Shown: positions 1 through 5,608 of the stretch, in pieces
Position numbering within the stretch: position 1 is the first letter of the stretch
Layout: the number at the start of each line of letters is the position of its first letter
Assembly (NCBI GenBank): GCA_026122915.1
Contig: JAGIXO010000106.1
Coordinates: 1 to 5,608, forward strand
Source: Candidatus Electronema nielsenii
GTDB lineage: Bacteria > Desulfobacterota > Desulfobulbia > Desulfobulbales > Desulfobulbaceae
Length of the DNA: 5,608 bases
Direction: 5' to 3'
Program-made: the position numbers and the translations under genes
The notes under the pieces: model-generated
What the model was told of the DNA's origin: nothing
Databases searched by the model: none
What the model saw: only the letters and a program-made list of their open reading frames with translations

Positions 1-585
1 GGGTTTGGTGAAGAGGCGCACGTCAAGGACAGCGGCCACGCCCCGGTCTCCGGCCCGGCGCATCAGGCGGCCCACGCCCTGCCGCAGGCTGAGAATCGCC
101 CTTGGCACCTGAAATTCCGAAAACGGATTACCGCCCGTAGCCTTGATCCGTTCAATCCGAGCCAACAGCACCGGATCAGTGGGAACTTCAAAAGGCAGTT
201 TGTCGATGATGACCATGCTCAGGGATTCTCCCGGCACATCGACCCCCTCCCAAAAGCTGGCCACCGCAAAGAGTACCGAGTCGGTTTCCTCGCTGAAACG
301 GGTCAATAGCTGCTGGCGGGAAGCTGTACCTTGACGGAGCAACGGGTAGTTCAGCTCGTCACGCAGGCTGTGCCAAGCTAACTCCAAGGCTTGGAAAGAA
401 GTAAACAGCACCAAGGCGCGCCCGCGTGAGCAGATGAGCAGATTTTTAATTTCCTGATGCAATTTTTCCCGGTAGCCAGGGCCGTTAGGTTCAGGAAAAC
501 TGCTGTCTGGCACATAGAGCAGGGTTCGCTTTTTGTAATCAAACGGCGAAGGAAAGGAAAGAGACGGGCTGTTTTCTGGAATACC
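1..585 (-). CDS. dinG: DinG-family helicase, C-terminal part in a shifted frame, running off the left edge
   Basis: Reading the minus strand with codons beginning at 585 (GGT ATT CCA ...) gives 195 uninterrupted codons to the window edge. They continue the helicase exactly where the upstream frame loses similarity. Seen: a VLFTSF segment as in the start of helicase domain 2; motif V FWEGVDVPGESL (roughly 221-260); a DKLPFEVPTDP segment after it; and motif VI RQGVGRLMRR (roughly 50-87) with the arginines of the nucleotide-binding site. The visible end, LDVRLFTKP, is close to the usual end of DinG proteins, so only about 20-40 residues should be missing. No good independent start exists: the first ATG in this frame (216) is inside motif V. 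This is therefore the second half of one gene, not a separate gene. Joined to residues 1-433, the visible protein is about 628 residues, normal for the family. Confidence 0.85.
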
Positions 586-1883
586 AAGCGACGGCTGAAA
601 TAGCCAAAGCCTACGCCCGCGCTGAGGGTGGCCGAGGTAAAGACACAGTGCTGCACCTGAGCAAAAAGCACCTTTTGCAGGTCAGTAGCGACATCGATGG
701 GTGTGGCAGTCAGGGTCAGGTTTTTCTCACTCCGCTCAAACCAGCGGACATGGCTGTTTTGCTCGGCAGTGGGCTGGGTCGTGATCTGGTCGAGGCAATC
801 GCCCATGTCTTCGCAGCGGGGCAAGAATTGCTTCCACGGGCCGTCGGTTTCTTTTTCAGCAGTTAGCTCTAACTGGTCGGCCAAGAATTCCAAATCAGCA
901 CGAAGCGCGTCTTTGAGCGGAACAAGCACGGGTTGCGCTGCAAAAAGGTCAGGCAGCGAGAAGCGGCCTTTGGGTGGCGGGAAAAGGTTGAAGAAACGTT
1001 CGCCTATTCCTGCTAAATTTTCCACCGCAGTGAAAATTTTTTTATGCTTCCGCTTGCCGCCGCTCTCCCGCGCTGCTTTTTCGATATCAGCAATCAGGTC
1101 AACGAGCTGGTAGCGGGAAAAGGAGAAGCCGAAGAATTGGGCGGCAATGTCTTCCAAATGATGCGCTTCATCAAAGACAACGGTTTCATAACGAGGCAGC
1201 ACTTCGCCATAACCGCTCCGGCGCACAGCCAAGTCGGAAAAAAGAAGATGGTGATTAACCACCAAAAGCTGGCAAGTGGCGGCTTCTCGGCGGACTTTGT
1301 TCAGATAACAGCGACTGTGATCAGGACAGTCCGAGCCGAGGCAGAAATGAGTCTGGCAGCAGATTTTTTGCCAGAGCGACGAGCTGCCAGAAAGACTGGG
1401 GAGTTCGGCCCGATCAGCAAAGGTAGTTTTTTTTAGCCAAGCACGAAGCTTGGTCGTTGTGATGTCCCCGCTTTCCTCGGCTGCGGCGAACAACTCCTGC
1501 TGGCCACCTGCTGTGAGCTGGTGCCAACGGTGCAGGCAGAGGTAGTTTTGGCGGCCTTTGACGCACATCGCCTTGAGATCAGGGGCAAGATGCTCGCGAA
1601 TAAAAGGAATCTCGCGGCTAAGGATTTGATCCTGCAAATTGCGGGTATTCGTTGAGACCACTGCCTTGCGTCCGCTCAGAACAGTCGGAATCAGATACGC
1701 TAAGGTCTTACCGAGGCCGGTTTCTGCTTCCACAATCAGGCAGGCCGCAGGCGGGCCGTCTTGCCGCGCCAATAGCTTGGCAACTGCCTCAGCCATTTTT
1801 CGTTGACCAAGACGGGCCTCGTGTTCTGGTACGTGCCGGGATAAAATGCCTGCCGGGCCGAAAATTTCTTTCATCTGCTCCAT
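378..1883 (-). CDS. dinG: DinG-family ATP-dependent DNA helicase, N-terminal part (frame broken after residue 433)
   Basis: Superfamily 2 XPD/Rad3-like helicase carrying a 4Fe-4S cluster. Family members such as E. coli DinG move 5'-3' and unwind forked DNA, D-loops and R-loops in the cytoplasm. Seen here: a Q-motif-like GQ at residues 26-27; Walker A AETGLGKT at 53-60 (Lys59); cluster cysteines C116, C181, C186 and C192, with the x4/x5 spacing of the last three matching DinG; NHHLL at 210-214; DEAH at 238-241; and motif III SATLSAG at 417-423. Family similarity stops after Leu433. The last 68 residues (434-501) are an out-of-frame tail, and the true continuation lies in the frame described for 1-585. 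The start ATG at 1883 is chosen because GGAGGAG lies 13 nt upstream; Met4 is an alternative. The gene is divergent from the sensor kinase. Family assignment is secure. Whether the break is biological or a sequence error cannot be decided from this window. Confidence 0.9.
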   Translation of the reverse strand: MEQMKEIFGPAGILSRHVPEHEARLGQRKMAEAVAKLLARQDGPPAACLIVEAETGLGKTLAYLIPTVLSGRKAVVSTNTRNLQDQILSREIPFIREHLAPDLKAMCVKGRQNYLCLHRWHQLTAGGQQELFAAAEESGDITTTKLRAWLKKTTFADRAELPSLSGSSSLWQKICCQTHFCLGSDCPDHSRCYLNKVRREAATCQLLVVNHHLLFSDLAVRRSGYGEVLPRYETVVFDEAHHLEDIAAQFFGFSFSRYQLVDLIADIEKAARESGGKRKHKKIFTAVENLAGIGERFFNLFPPPKGRFSLPDLFAAQPVLVPLKDALRADLEFLADQLELTAEKETDGPWKQFLPRCEDMGDCLDQITTQPTAEQNSHVRWFERSEKNLTLTATPIDVATDLQKVLFAQVQHCVFTSATLSAGVGFGYFSRRLVFQKTARLFPFLRRLITKSEPCSMCQTAVFLNLTALATGKNCIRKLKICSSAHAGAPWCCLLLSKPWS

Positions 1884-1896
1884 AGTCTCTGATTAT

Positions 1897-1903
1897 CTCC
1901 TCC
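1897..1903 (-). promoter_or_regulatory. Ribosome binding site of dinG
   Basis: On the minus strand GGAGGAG lies here, 13 nt before the ATG at 1883. The complementarity to the 16S rRNA tail is strong, while the spacing is somewhat long. It supports the 1883 start over internal candidates. Confidence 0.6.
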
Positions 1904-1910
1904 GGGGCGC

Positions 1911-1940
1911 AGCATAGCGTTGACGTTTTTCAGTTGTCAA
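1911..1940 (-). promoter_or_regulatory. Putative sigma-70-type promoter for dinG
   Basis: On the minus strand a perfect -35 hexamer TTGACA (1940-1935) is followed, after an 18-nt spacer, by TATGCT (1916-1911), a 4/6 match to TATAAT. Transcription would begin near 1904, giving a very short leader with the ribosome binding site almost at its 5' end. Found by eye only. The -35 overlaps the one proposed for the divergent kinase gene. Confidence 0.4.
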
Positions 1941-1941
1941 C
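1919..1941. repeat. Inverted repeat GTTGAC-N11-GTCAAC, possible operator
   Basis: Two perfect 6-bp arms (1919-1924 and 1936-1941) separated by 11 bases sit between the dinG and kinase starts. The right arm covers the -35 elements proposed for both strands. A second, shorter inverted repeat, GTTGT-CA-ACAAC (1933-1944), overlaps the right arm. The arrangement suits a dimeric regulator controlling both directions, but no regulator gene is in the window. Arms this short can also occur by chance. Confidence 0.35.
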
Positions 1942-1963
1942 AACAAAGGCATAAAGTAGTAAT
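1934..1963 (+). promoter_or_regulatory. Putative promoter for the sensor kinase gene
   Basis: TTGTCA (1934-1939, 5/6 match to the -35 consensus) is followed, after 18 nt, by AGTAAT (1958-1963, 4/6 match to TATAAT). Transcription would start near 1970, leaving a leader of about 54 nt before the ATG at 2024. The match is weak and was made by eye. Its main support is location in the only divergent intergenic region. Confidence 0.3.
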
Positions 1964-2023
1964 GATTATTGAGGAGATTCATTTCTCTTCCTCTGCCGCA
2001 GAACCTTTACCCGTAAAACGGCC

Positions 2024-3868
2024 ATGTGTGATCCAGCTCCCCATCCGCCTGCCGCGCTCCTGCATGAGGATGTCTATCTTGAGGACGGCGAAGTCGTCCT
2101 TGCGGTAGATGATTTCGTCCAGATAGCCGATATCATTCAGGCGTATCTTCAGCACCGCTGCCTCAAAACCATGACCGCTGGTTCGGTGGCCGAATTTCGG
2201 CAGATGCTGAAGCAGGTGCCAGTGGCTTTGGTGCTGTTAGATATTAATCTACCTGACGGCAACGGCGCGGATTTGATCCCAGAAATTAAGGCAGCTTATC
2301 CCGACACCGCTGTGATTATGCTCTCTGGCGTGACTGATCTCCAGACGGCACTCAAGTGCATCCGTCACGGCGCGGATGATTACCTGACCAAACCGGTACA
2401 GTTTGAACCGTTCTGGGAGACGGTGCGCAAGGTACTGGAGAAACGGCGGCTGAAAATCAACAACCGTCGTTACCAGAAGCAGATTGAGCAGGCTAATTTT
2501 CGCCTTCAATTGATGCACGAGCTGTCGGTAAAAATGAACACGGCCTACCTCAGCATGAACGCCTTGGATGAAATTCTGCGGGCTATTTTGGTAGGTATCA
2601 CCGCCGAAGAAGGACTGGGCTTCAACCGAGCCTTTCTCGCTCTTTTCGATGACTCCGAGCAGATACTCGAAGGCCGGATGGCAATCGGGCCAGGCCGTCG
2701 AGAGGACGCGCTCCGCATCTGGCAGGAGATCAACAAGCAAGACCTCAGTTTTCACGATCTCATCGACTCTGTCCGTGGGCATGATTTTCATGAGGATAGC
2801 GAAGTGAACCGGATTGTCAGGGCATTGCGGATTGAGTCCGCCGACAAAGAGCATCTGCTCTTCCGGGCTGCCTCAGAACGCCGGACTATTAACGTTTGCA
2901 GCGGCCAATGCGACTGCCCGGTGCCGGTGGAGTTGATGGGTCTCTTAGAGGAGGACAGCTTTGTGGTGGTGCCGCTTTTCTCCCAGAATCATTCATTAGG
3001 TGTGATCATTGCCGATAATTTTGTCACTGGCAAGCAGATTGATGAAGAATTAGTTCATGCTTTGGAGAGCTTTGCCAGTCAAGCCAGTTTAGCAATTGAG
3101 CATTGGCGAATGTACATGCAGATGGAGCATAAAATTAATGAGTTAGAGACCATCACCGAGGAATTAGACAAGAACAAAGATATGTTAGTGGAGGCCGAGC
3201 GTTATGCTGCGGTTGGCCAAGTAGCGGCACAGTTAGCCCACAACATCCGCAATCCGGTCACGGCCATCGGTGGCACAGCCCGACTACTCAGTCGTAAGAT
3301 CAGTGACCCGCAACAGCTCAATTTTCTCAGCATGATGATTAAAGAGGCAGTCAAAATTGAGCATACGCTTGAGGACTTGCTTAACTTTGTCGATAAAGAA
3401 CAGCCTACGATAGAACAGGTGCTGCTCTATCCGTTGCTGATCAAATCGATGATGTTGTTTTACAGCACGATGCAGAAGCAGAAGATTGAATACGAGGTGA
3501 TCATGATTGATCACCAGCTCCTCTGTCGGGCTGATCCAAAACAGATGAGACAGGTTTTTGTTCATCTGATCCGCAATGCAGTAGAGGCGATGGAGCAAGG
3601 CGGTAAGCTGATTATAGAAGCAGCGATAGAAGACGAACAGCTGCGCATCACAGTGCGGGACAGCGGTCTTGGTATTGCTGAAGCGGACATCCGCCGGGCA
3701 ACTGATCCCTTCTACACCACCAAGATCGCAGGCACTGGCGTGGGTTTGGCTTTAGTGCAGCGGGTAATCAAAGATCACAACGGCTCAATGATTATTCGCA
3801 GACGGCCAAGCGGCGGCACGGAAGTTGCCCTTGTTCTGCCTGTGGACAAGCACGTTTGCAGTTGCTAA
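2024..3868 (+). CDS. Cytoplasmic receiver-GAF-histidine kinase (hybrid sensor kinase with N-terminal receiver)
   Basis: A 614-residue two-component signalling protein. Residues about 23-140 form a CheY-like receiver: acidic pair D29/D30, phospho-acceptor D73 in LLDINLPDGNG, S101 and K123 in LTKP. A helical, probably coiled-coil linker (about 133-175) leads to a GAF-like sensor domain (about 178-360) containing VVPLF and LGVIIADN segments and a cysteine cluster C292, C296, C298. A second coiled coil (about 360-400) leads to the HisKA domain, H406 in AHNIRNP, and the HATPase domain: N518 in RNAVEAM, G1 box DSGLG (546-550), F box DPFYTTK (562-568), G2 box GTGVGL (570-575). No signal peptide or membrane segment is visible, so it should sense a cytoplasmic cue. 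There is no DNA-binding output domain; signal would leave by phosphotransfer to an unlinked regulator or come in through the receiver. ATG 2024 is the only ATG before the receiver but has no nearby Shine-Dalgarno. The signal is unknown. Confidence 0.9.
   Translation: MCDPAPHPPAALLHEDVYLEDGEVVLAVDDFVQIADIIQAYLQHRCLKTMTAGSVAEFRQMLKQVPVALVLLDINLPDGNGADLIPEIKAAYPDTAVIMLSGVTDLQTALKCIRHGADDYLTKPVQFEPFWETVRKVLEKRRLKINNRRYQKQIEQANFRLQLMHELSVKMNTAYLSMNALDEILRAILVGITAEEGLGFNRAFLALFDDSEQILEGRMAIGPGRREDALRIWQEINKQDLSFHDLIDSVRGHDFHEDSEVNRIVRALRIESADKEHLLFRAASERRTINVCSGQCDCPVPVELMGLLEEDSFVVVPLFSQNHSLGVIIADNFVTGKQIDEELVHALESFASQASLAIEHWRMYMQMEHKINELETITEELDKNKDMLVEAERYAAVGQVAAQLAHNIRNPVTAIGGTARLLSRKISDPQQLNFLSMMIKEAVKIEHTLEDLLNFVDKEQPTIEQVLLYPLLIKSMMLFYSTMQKQKIEYEVIMIDHQLLCRADPKQMRQVFVHLIRNAVEAMEQGGKLIIEAAIEDEQLRITVRDSGLGIAEADIRRATDPFYTTKIAGTGVGLALVQRVIKDHNGSMIIRRRPSGGTEVALVLPVDKHVCSC
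3496..3515. repeat. Perfect inverted repeat inside the kinase gene
   Basis: GGTGATCA (3496-3503) and TGATCACC (3508-3515) are perfectly complementary around a TGAT loop, in the region encoding kinase residues about 491-498 between the HisKA and HATPase domains. No T-run follows, so it is not an intrinsic terminator. It may be incidental to the coding sequence or form a small mRNA hairpin. Confidence 0.5.
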
Positions 3869-3927
3869 AACAGAGCGAACCTGATACAGAAGGGAAGCAT
3901 TTTCATCCCTATAAACATATTCTTCAT

Positions 3928-3932
3928 AAGGA
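3928..3932 (+). promoter_or_regulatory. Ribosome binding site that sets the aminotransferase start
   Basis: AAGGA lies 7 nt before the ATG at 3940. This supports a start at 3940 rather than the in-frame ATG at 3856, which is inside the end of the kinase gene and would add 28 residues with no family resemblance. Confidence 0.7.
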
Positions 3933-3939
3933 ACAGATC

Positions 3940-5151
3940 ATGGCTCAGGAAATTATCCATCTTGCCGAACGGGTGCTACAAGTACCGCCTTCGCCGACGC
4001 TGGCAGTCAACGCCAAGGCCAAAGCACTCAAGGCAGCTGGTGAGGATATTTTGAATTTCAGCGTGGGTGAGCCGGATTTTGACACCCCGGAGCATGTACG
4101 CGAGGCCGGAAAAAAGGCGATTGATGACGGCCACACTCGTTACACGGCGGTACCCGGCATTCCAGAGCTGCGTGAGGCGGTCTGTATGCGCTTTAAGGAG
4201 GATCACGGCTGGGACTATCATCCTGATCAGATTCAGGTTTGCTGCGGCGGCAAGCAAGGGCTATATAACATCTTTCAGGCCATGCTCAACCCCGGCGACG
4301 AGGTGCTGATTCCGGCTCCGTACTGGGTTTCTTATCCGCCGATTGTCCAGCTCGCGGGTGGTATGCCGGTCGAGGTACCTTTGGATGAGGCAATGAATTT
4401 TGATCTCAATCCTAACACGTTAGCCGCTAAAGTAACCAGCAAGACTAAGGCTATTTTCCTCAACAGCCCGTCTAACCCGGCAGGCTCGATTTTCTCCGCC
4501 ACTGCGCTGGAGGCCGTGGCAAAAATGGCCTTAGAACGCGGCTGGTTAGTAGTCACAGACGACATCTATGAGACCATTACCTATTTAGACGGCAAATTAC
4601 CGCACATTTTGGATGTGGAGCCACGCCTGAAGGCACAAACTGTGGTGCTGAACGGAGTGTCGAAATCCTTTGCCATGACCGGCTGGCGGATCGGCTACTG
4701 CGCCGGGCCTACCCATTTGATCAAGGCGATGAACAAAATTCAGAGTCAATCAACTTCCAATCCCTGCACCCCGGCCCAGTACGCGGCCTTAGCTGCGTTG
4801 ACCGGACCGCAGGATTTTCCCGGCATCATGAAGCAAGCTTTCTTGCCTCGGCGTGATTTCTTTGTTCAAGATTTAGAATCAATTAAAGGCGTGAGCTGCG
4901 TTAATCCGAGCGGGGCATTCTATGTCTTTCCGAATTTTTCTGCGTATTACGGCAAATCATTCAAGGGAAAGGTGATTAAAGATTCAGTGGCAATGGCCGA
5001 TTATTTCTTAGATGAGGCCAAAGTTGCCTCAGTGCCAGGCGCAGCTTTTGGTGCAGATGCCTTTGTTCGTTTTTCGTTTGCCACCTCAATGGAGGTTATT
5101 CAAGAAGGAATGGCGCGGATTAAACAGGCGTTGACTGCTTTGGCTGGTTGA
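3940..5151 (+). CDS. PLP-dependent aminotransferase, subgroup Ib aspartate aminotransferase type
   Basis: A complete 403-residue fold-type I aminotransferase, predicted to interconvert aspartate plus 2-oxoglutarate and oxaloacetate plus glutamate in the cytoplasm. Seen: NFSVGEPDFDTP (39-50), typical of the N-terminal substrate loop; GGKQ with K105, a lysine typical of subgroup Ib aspartate aminotransferases such as the Thermus enzyme; PYW with W129; NSPSNPAG with N179; DDIYE with D207 (pyridine nitrogen) and Y210; PLP-binding K242 in SKSFAMTGWRIGY; and R377 in VRFSFAT for the substrate alpha-carboxylate. Length is normal for the family (about 390-400) and all key residues are intact. Start 3940 is chosen from AAGGA 7 nt upstream. 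It lies 71 bases after the kinase stop with no clear terminator between them, and is closed by the terminator at 5175-5205. Some subgroup Ib members also act on prephenate or aromatic substrates, so exact specificity is open. Symbols such as aspC or aatA are used for relatives. Confidence 0.92.
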   Translation: MAQEIIHLAERVLQVPPSPTLAVNAKAKALKAAGEDILNFSVGEPDFDTPEHVREAGKKAIDDGHTRYTAVPGIPELREAVCMRFKEDHGWDYHPDQIQVCCGGKQGLYNIFQAMLNPGDEVLIPAPYWVSYPPIVQLAGGMPVEVPLDEAMNFDLNPNTLAAKVTSKTKAIFLNSPSNPAGSIFSATALEAVAKMALERGWLVVTDDIYETITYLDGKLPHILDVEPRLKAQTVVLNGVSKSFAMTGWRIGYCAGPTHLIKAMNKIQSQSTSNPCTPAQYAALAALTGPQDFPGIMKQAFLPRRDFFVQDLESIKGVSCVNPSGAFYVFPNFSAYYGKSFKGKVIKDSVAMADYFLDEAKVASVPGAAFGADAFVRFSFATSMEVIQEGMARIKQALTALAG

Positions 5152-5174
5152 TGCAAGAAGATTGATCTGCCGTG

Positions 5175-5205
5175 GGGACGGTTTTCGCACCGTCCCTTGT
5201 TTTTT
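5175..5205 (+). terminator. Rho-independent terminator after the aminotransferase gene
   Basis: GGGACGGT (5175-5182) pairs perfectly with ACCGTCCC (5189-5196) around a six-base loop TTTCGC, extendable by a G-T pair. A T-rich tract follows (TTG then six T's, to 5205). It begins 24 bases after the aminotransferase stop and should end that transcript before the membrane protein gene. Confidence 0.92.
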
Positions 5206-5304
5206 ATTAAATCTCCTGCATAACTCATTCGCTGAAATCAGTAGGGTCACGGCGCGTATTTTTCTGGCGCATTGAATAACGAGCGTAAATCCTTATCAAA
5301 TATT

Positions 5305-5608
5305 ATGCCGAATAAACCCAAACCACTCTTTGAATCTCCTCAGCAGGTAATCAGCGACATCGTCCTGCTCTGCATCGGCAGCAGCCTCTGCGCTACGGCT
5401 GTTAATGGTATTTTGATTCCAAATAATTTCGTCACCGGTGGTGTTACCGGCATTGCCTTGATCTTGCATAAAATACTTCCGGCGCTTGATGTCGGTATGA
5501 TTTACCTGTTGCTGAATGTGCCGCTTTTTGCCTTAGCTTGGATGACCATTGGGCGGAGATTTTTCTTTTACAGTATCATCGGCACGATGACATTGACCTT
5601 TGCCCTGC
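5305..5608 (+). CDS. YitT-family (DUF161) membrane protein, N-terminal part
   Basis: An open frame from ATG 5305 to the window edge, 101 codons seen of an expected 280-300. After a short polar start (residues 1-14) come hydrophobic stretches at about 15-38, 46-60, 63-80 and 86-101, suggesting several inner-membrane helices. Recognisable family features are NGILIPNNFVTGGVTGIALI (34-53), with the conserved GGVTG, and LLLNVPLFALAW (68-79) followed by IGRRFF. The biochemical role of YitT proteins is not well established; they are predicted multi-pass membrane proteins, often with a soluble C-terminal domain that would lie beyond this window. No clear Shine-Dalgarno precedes ATG 5305, and TTG 5272 in the same frame is a less likely alternative. 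The gene follows a terminator, so it probably has its own promoter within 5206-5304, but I could not identify one confidently. Confidence 0.85.
   Translation, partial: MPNKPKPLFESPQQVISDIVLLCIGSSLCATAVNGILIPNNFVTGGVTGIALILHKILPALDVGMIYLLLNVPLFALAWMTIGRRFFFYSIIGTMTLTFAL

Noticed and set aside
580..590. Programmed -1 ribosomal frameshift site in dinG
   Set aside because: The bases at the shift do not form a slippery heptamer and no clear stimulatory hairpin was seen; a simple one-base deletion is more economical.
697..1436. Plus-strand open frames within the helicase gene
   Set aside because: They lie antisense to strongly conserved DinG sequence and their translations look like no protein family; they are shadows of the minus-strand gene.
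1884..1935. SOS (LexA) operator in front of dinG, as in E. coli
   Set aside because: No CTG-N10-CAG site or other LexA box I recognise is visible; the GTTGAC-N11-GTCAAC palindrome does not match known LexA consensus forms.
2249..2854. A 201-codon minus-strand open frame opposite the sensor kinase
   Set aside because: It covers the receiver-GAF region antisense and has no recognisable domain or ribosome binding site; shadow of the kinase gene. The same applies to the minus-strand frame at 3284-3598.
3891..3910. Terminator between the kinase and aminotransferase genes
   Set aside because: The 5-bp hairpin has a 10-base loop and no following T-run.
3856..3939. Earlier in-frame ATG (3856) for the aminotransferase, adding 28 residues
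   Set aside because: It overlaps the end of the kinase gene, lacks a suitable ribosome binding site, and the added residues do not resemble the family; ATG 3940 has AAGGA 7 nt upstream.
5272..5299. Promoter for the YitT-family gene (TTGAAT, 16-nt spacer, TATCAA)
   Set aside because: Both hexamers are weak matches and transcription would start at or inside the ATG at 5305, so it was not annotated.

Overview
The window looks like chromosomal DNA of a moderate-GC Gram-negative bacterium. The gene styles (cytoplasmic receiver-GAF-histidine kinase, subgroup Ib aspartate aminotransferase, YitT-type membrane protein) would fit Desulfobacterota, possibly the Desulfobulbales. That placement is inference from protein style only; there is no rRNA or marker gene here to confirm it. 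No tRNA, rRNA, CRISPR array, insertion sequence or phage gene was seen.

Layout. (1) Positions 1-1883, minus strand: a DinG-type iron-sulfur DNA helicase. All the helicase motifs are present, but in two reading frames. The first 433 residues (Walker A, four Fe-S cysteines, DEAH box, SATLSAG motif) are in one frame. The remaining 195 visible residues (motifs V and VI) are in another, because one base is missing near 584-587. The last few residues lie beyond the left edge. (2) Positions 1884-2023: a compact divergent promoter region with overlapping -35 elements on the two strands and a 6-bp inverted repeat, a possible operator. (3) Positions 2024-3868, plus strand: a soluble 614-residue sensor kinase with an N-terminal receiver, a central GAF-like domain carrying an unusual cysteine cluster, and a HisKA/HATPase core. 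(4) Positions 3940-5151, plus strand: a complete PLP-dependent aspartate-type aminotransferase, ending in a strong rho-independent terminator at 5175-5205. (5) Positions 5305-5608, plus strand: the N-terminal third of a YitT-family membrane protein that runs off the right edge.

How the genes relate. The kinase and aminotransferase are co-directional, 71 bases apart, with no convincing terminator or promoter between them, so read-through is plausible. A shared function cannot be shown. The helicase is divergent from the kinase and the membrane protein follows a terminator, so both are probably separate transcription units. I see no new multi-gene system here. The points most worth a second look are the helicase frameshift, the cysteine motif in the sensor domain, the H-N (not H-E/D) histidine box of the kinase, and the overlapping divergent promoters.
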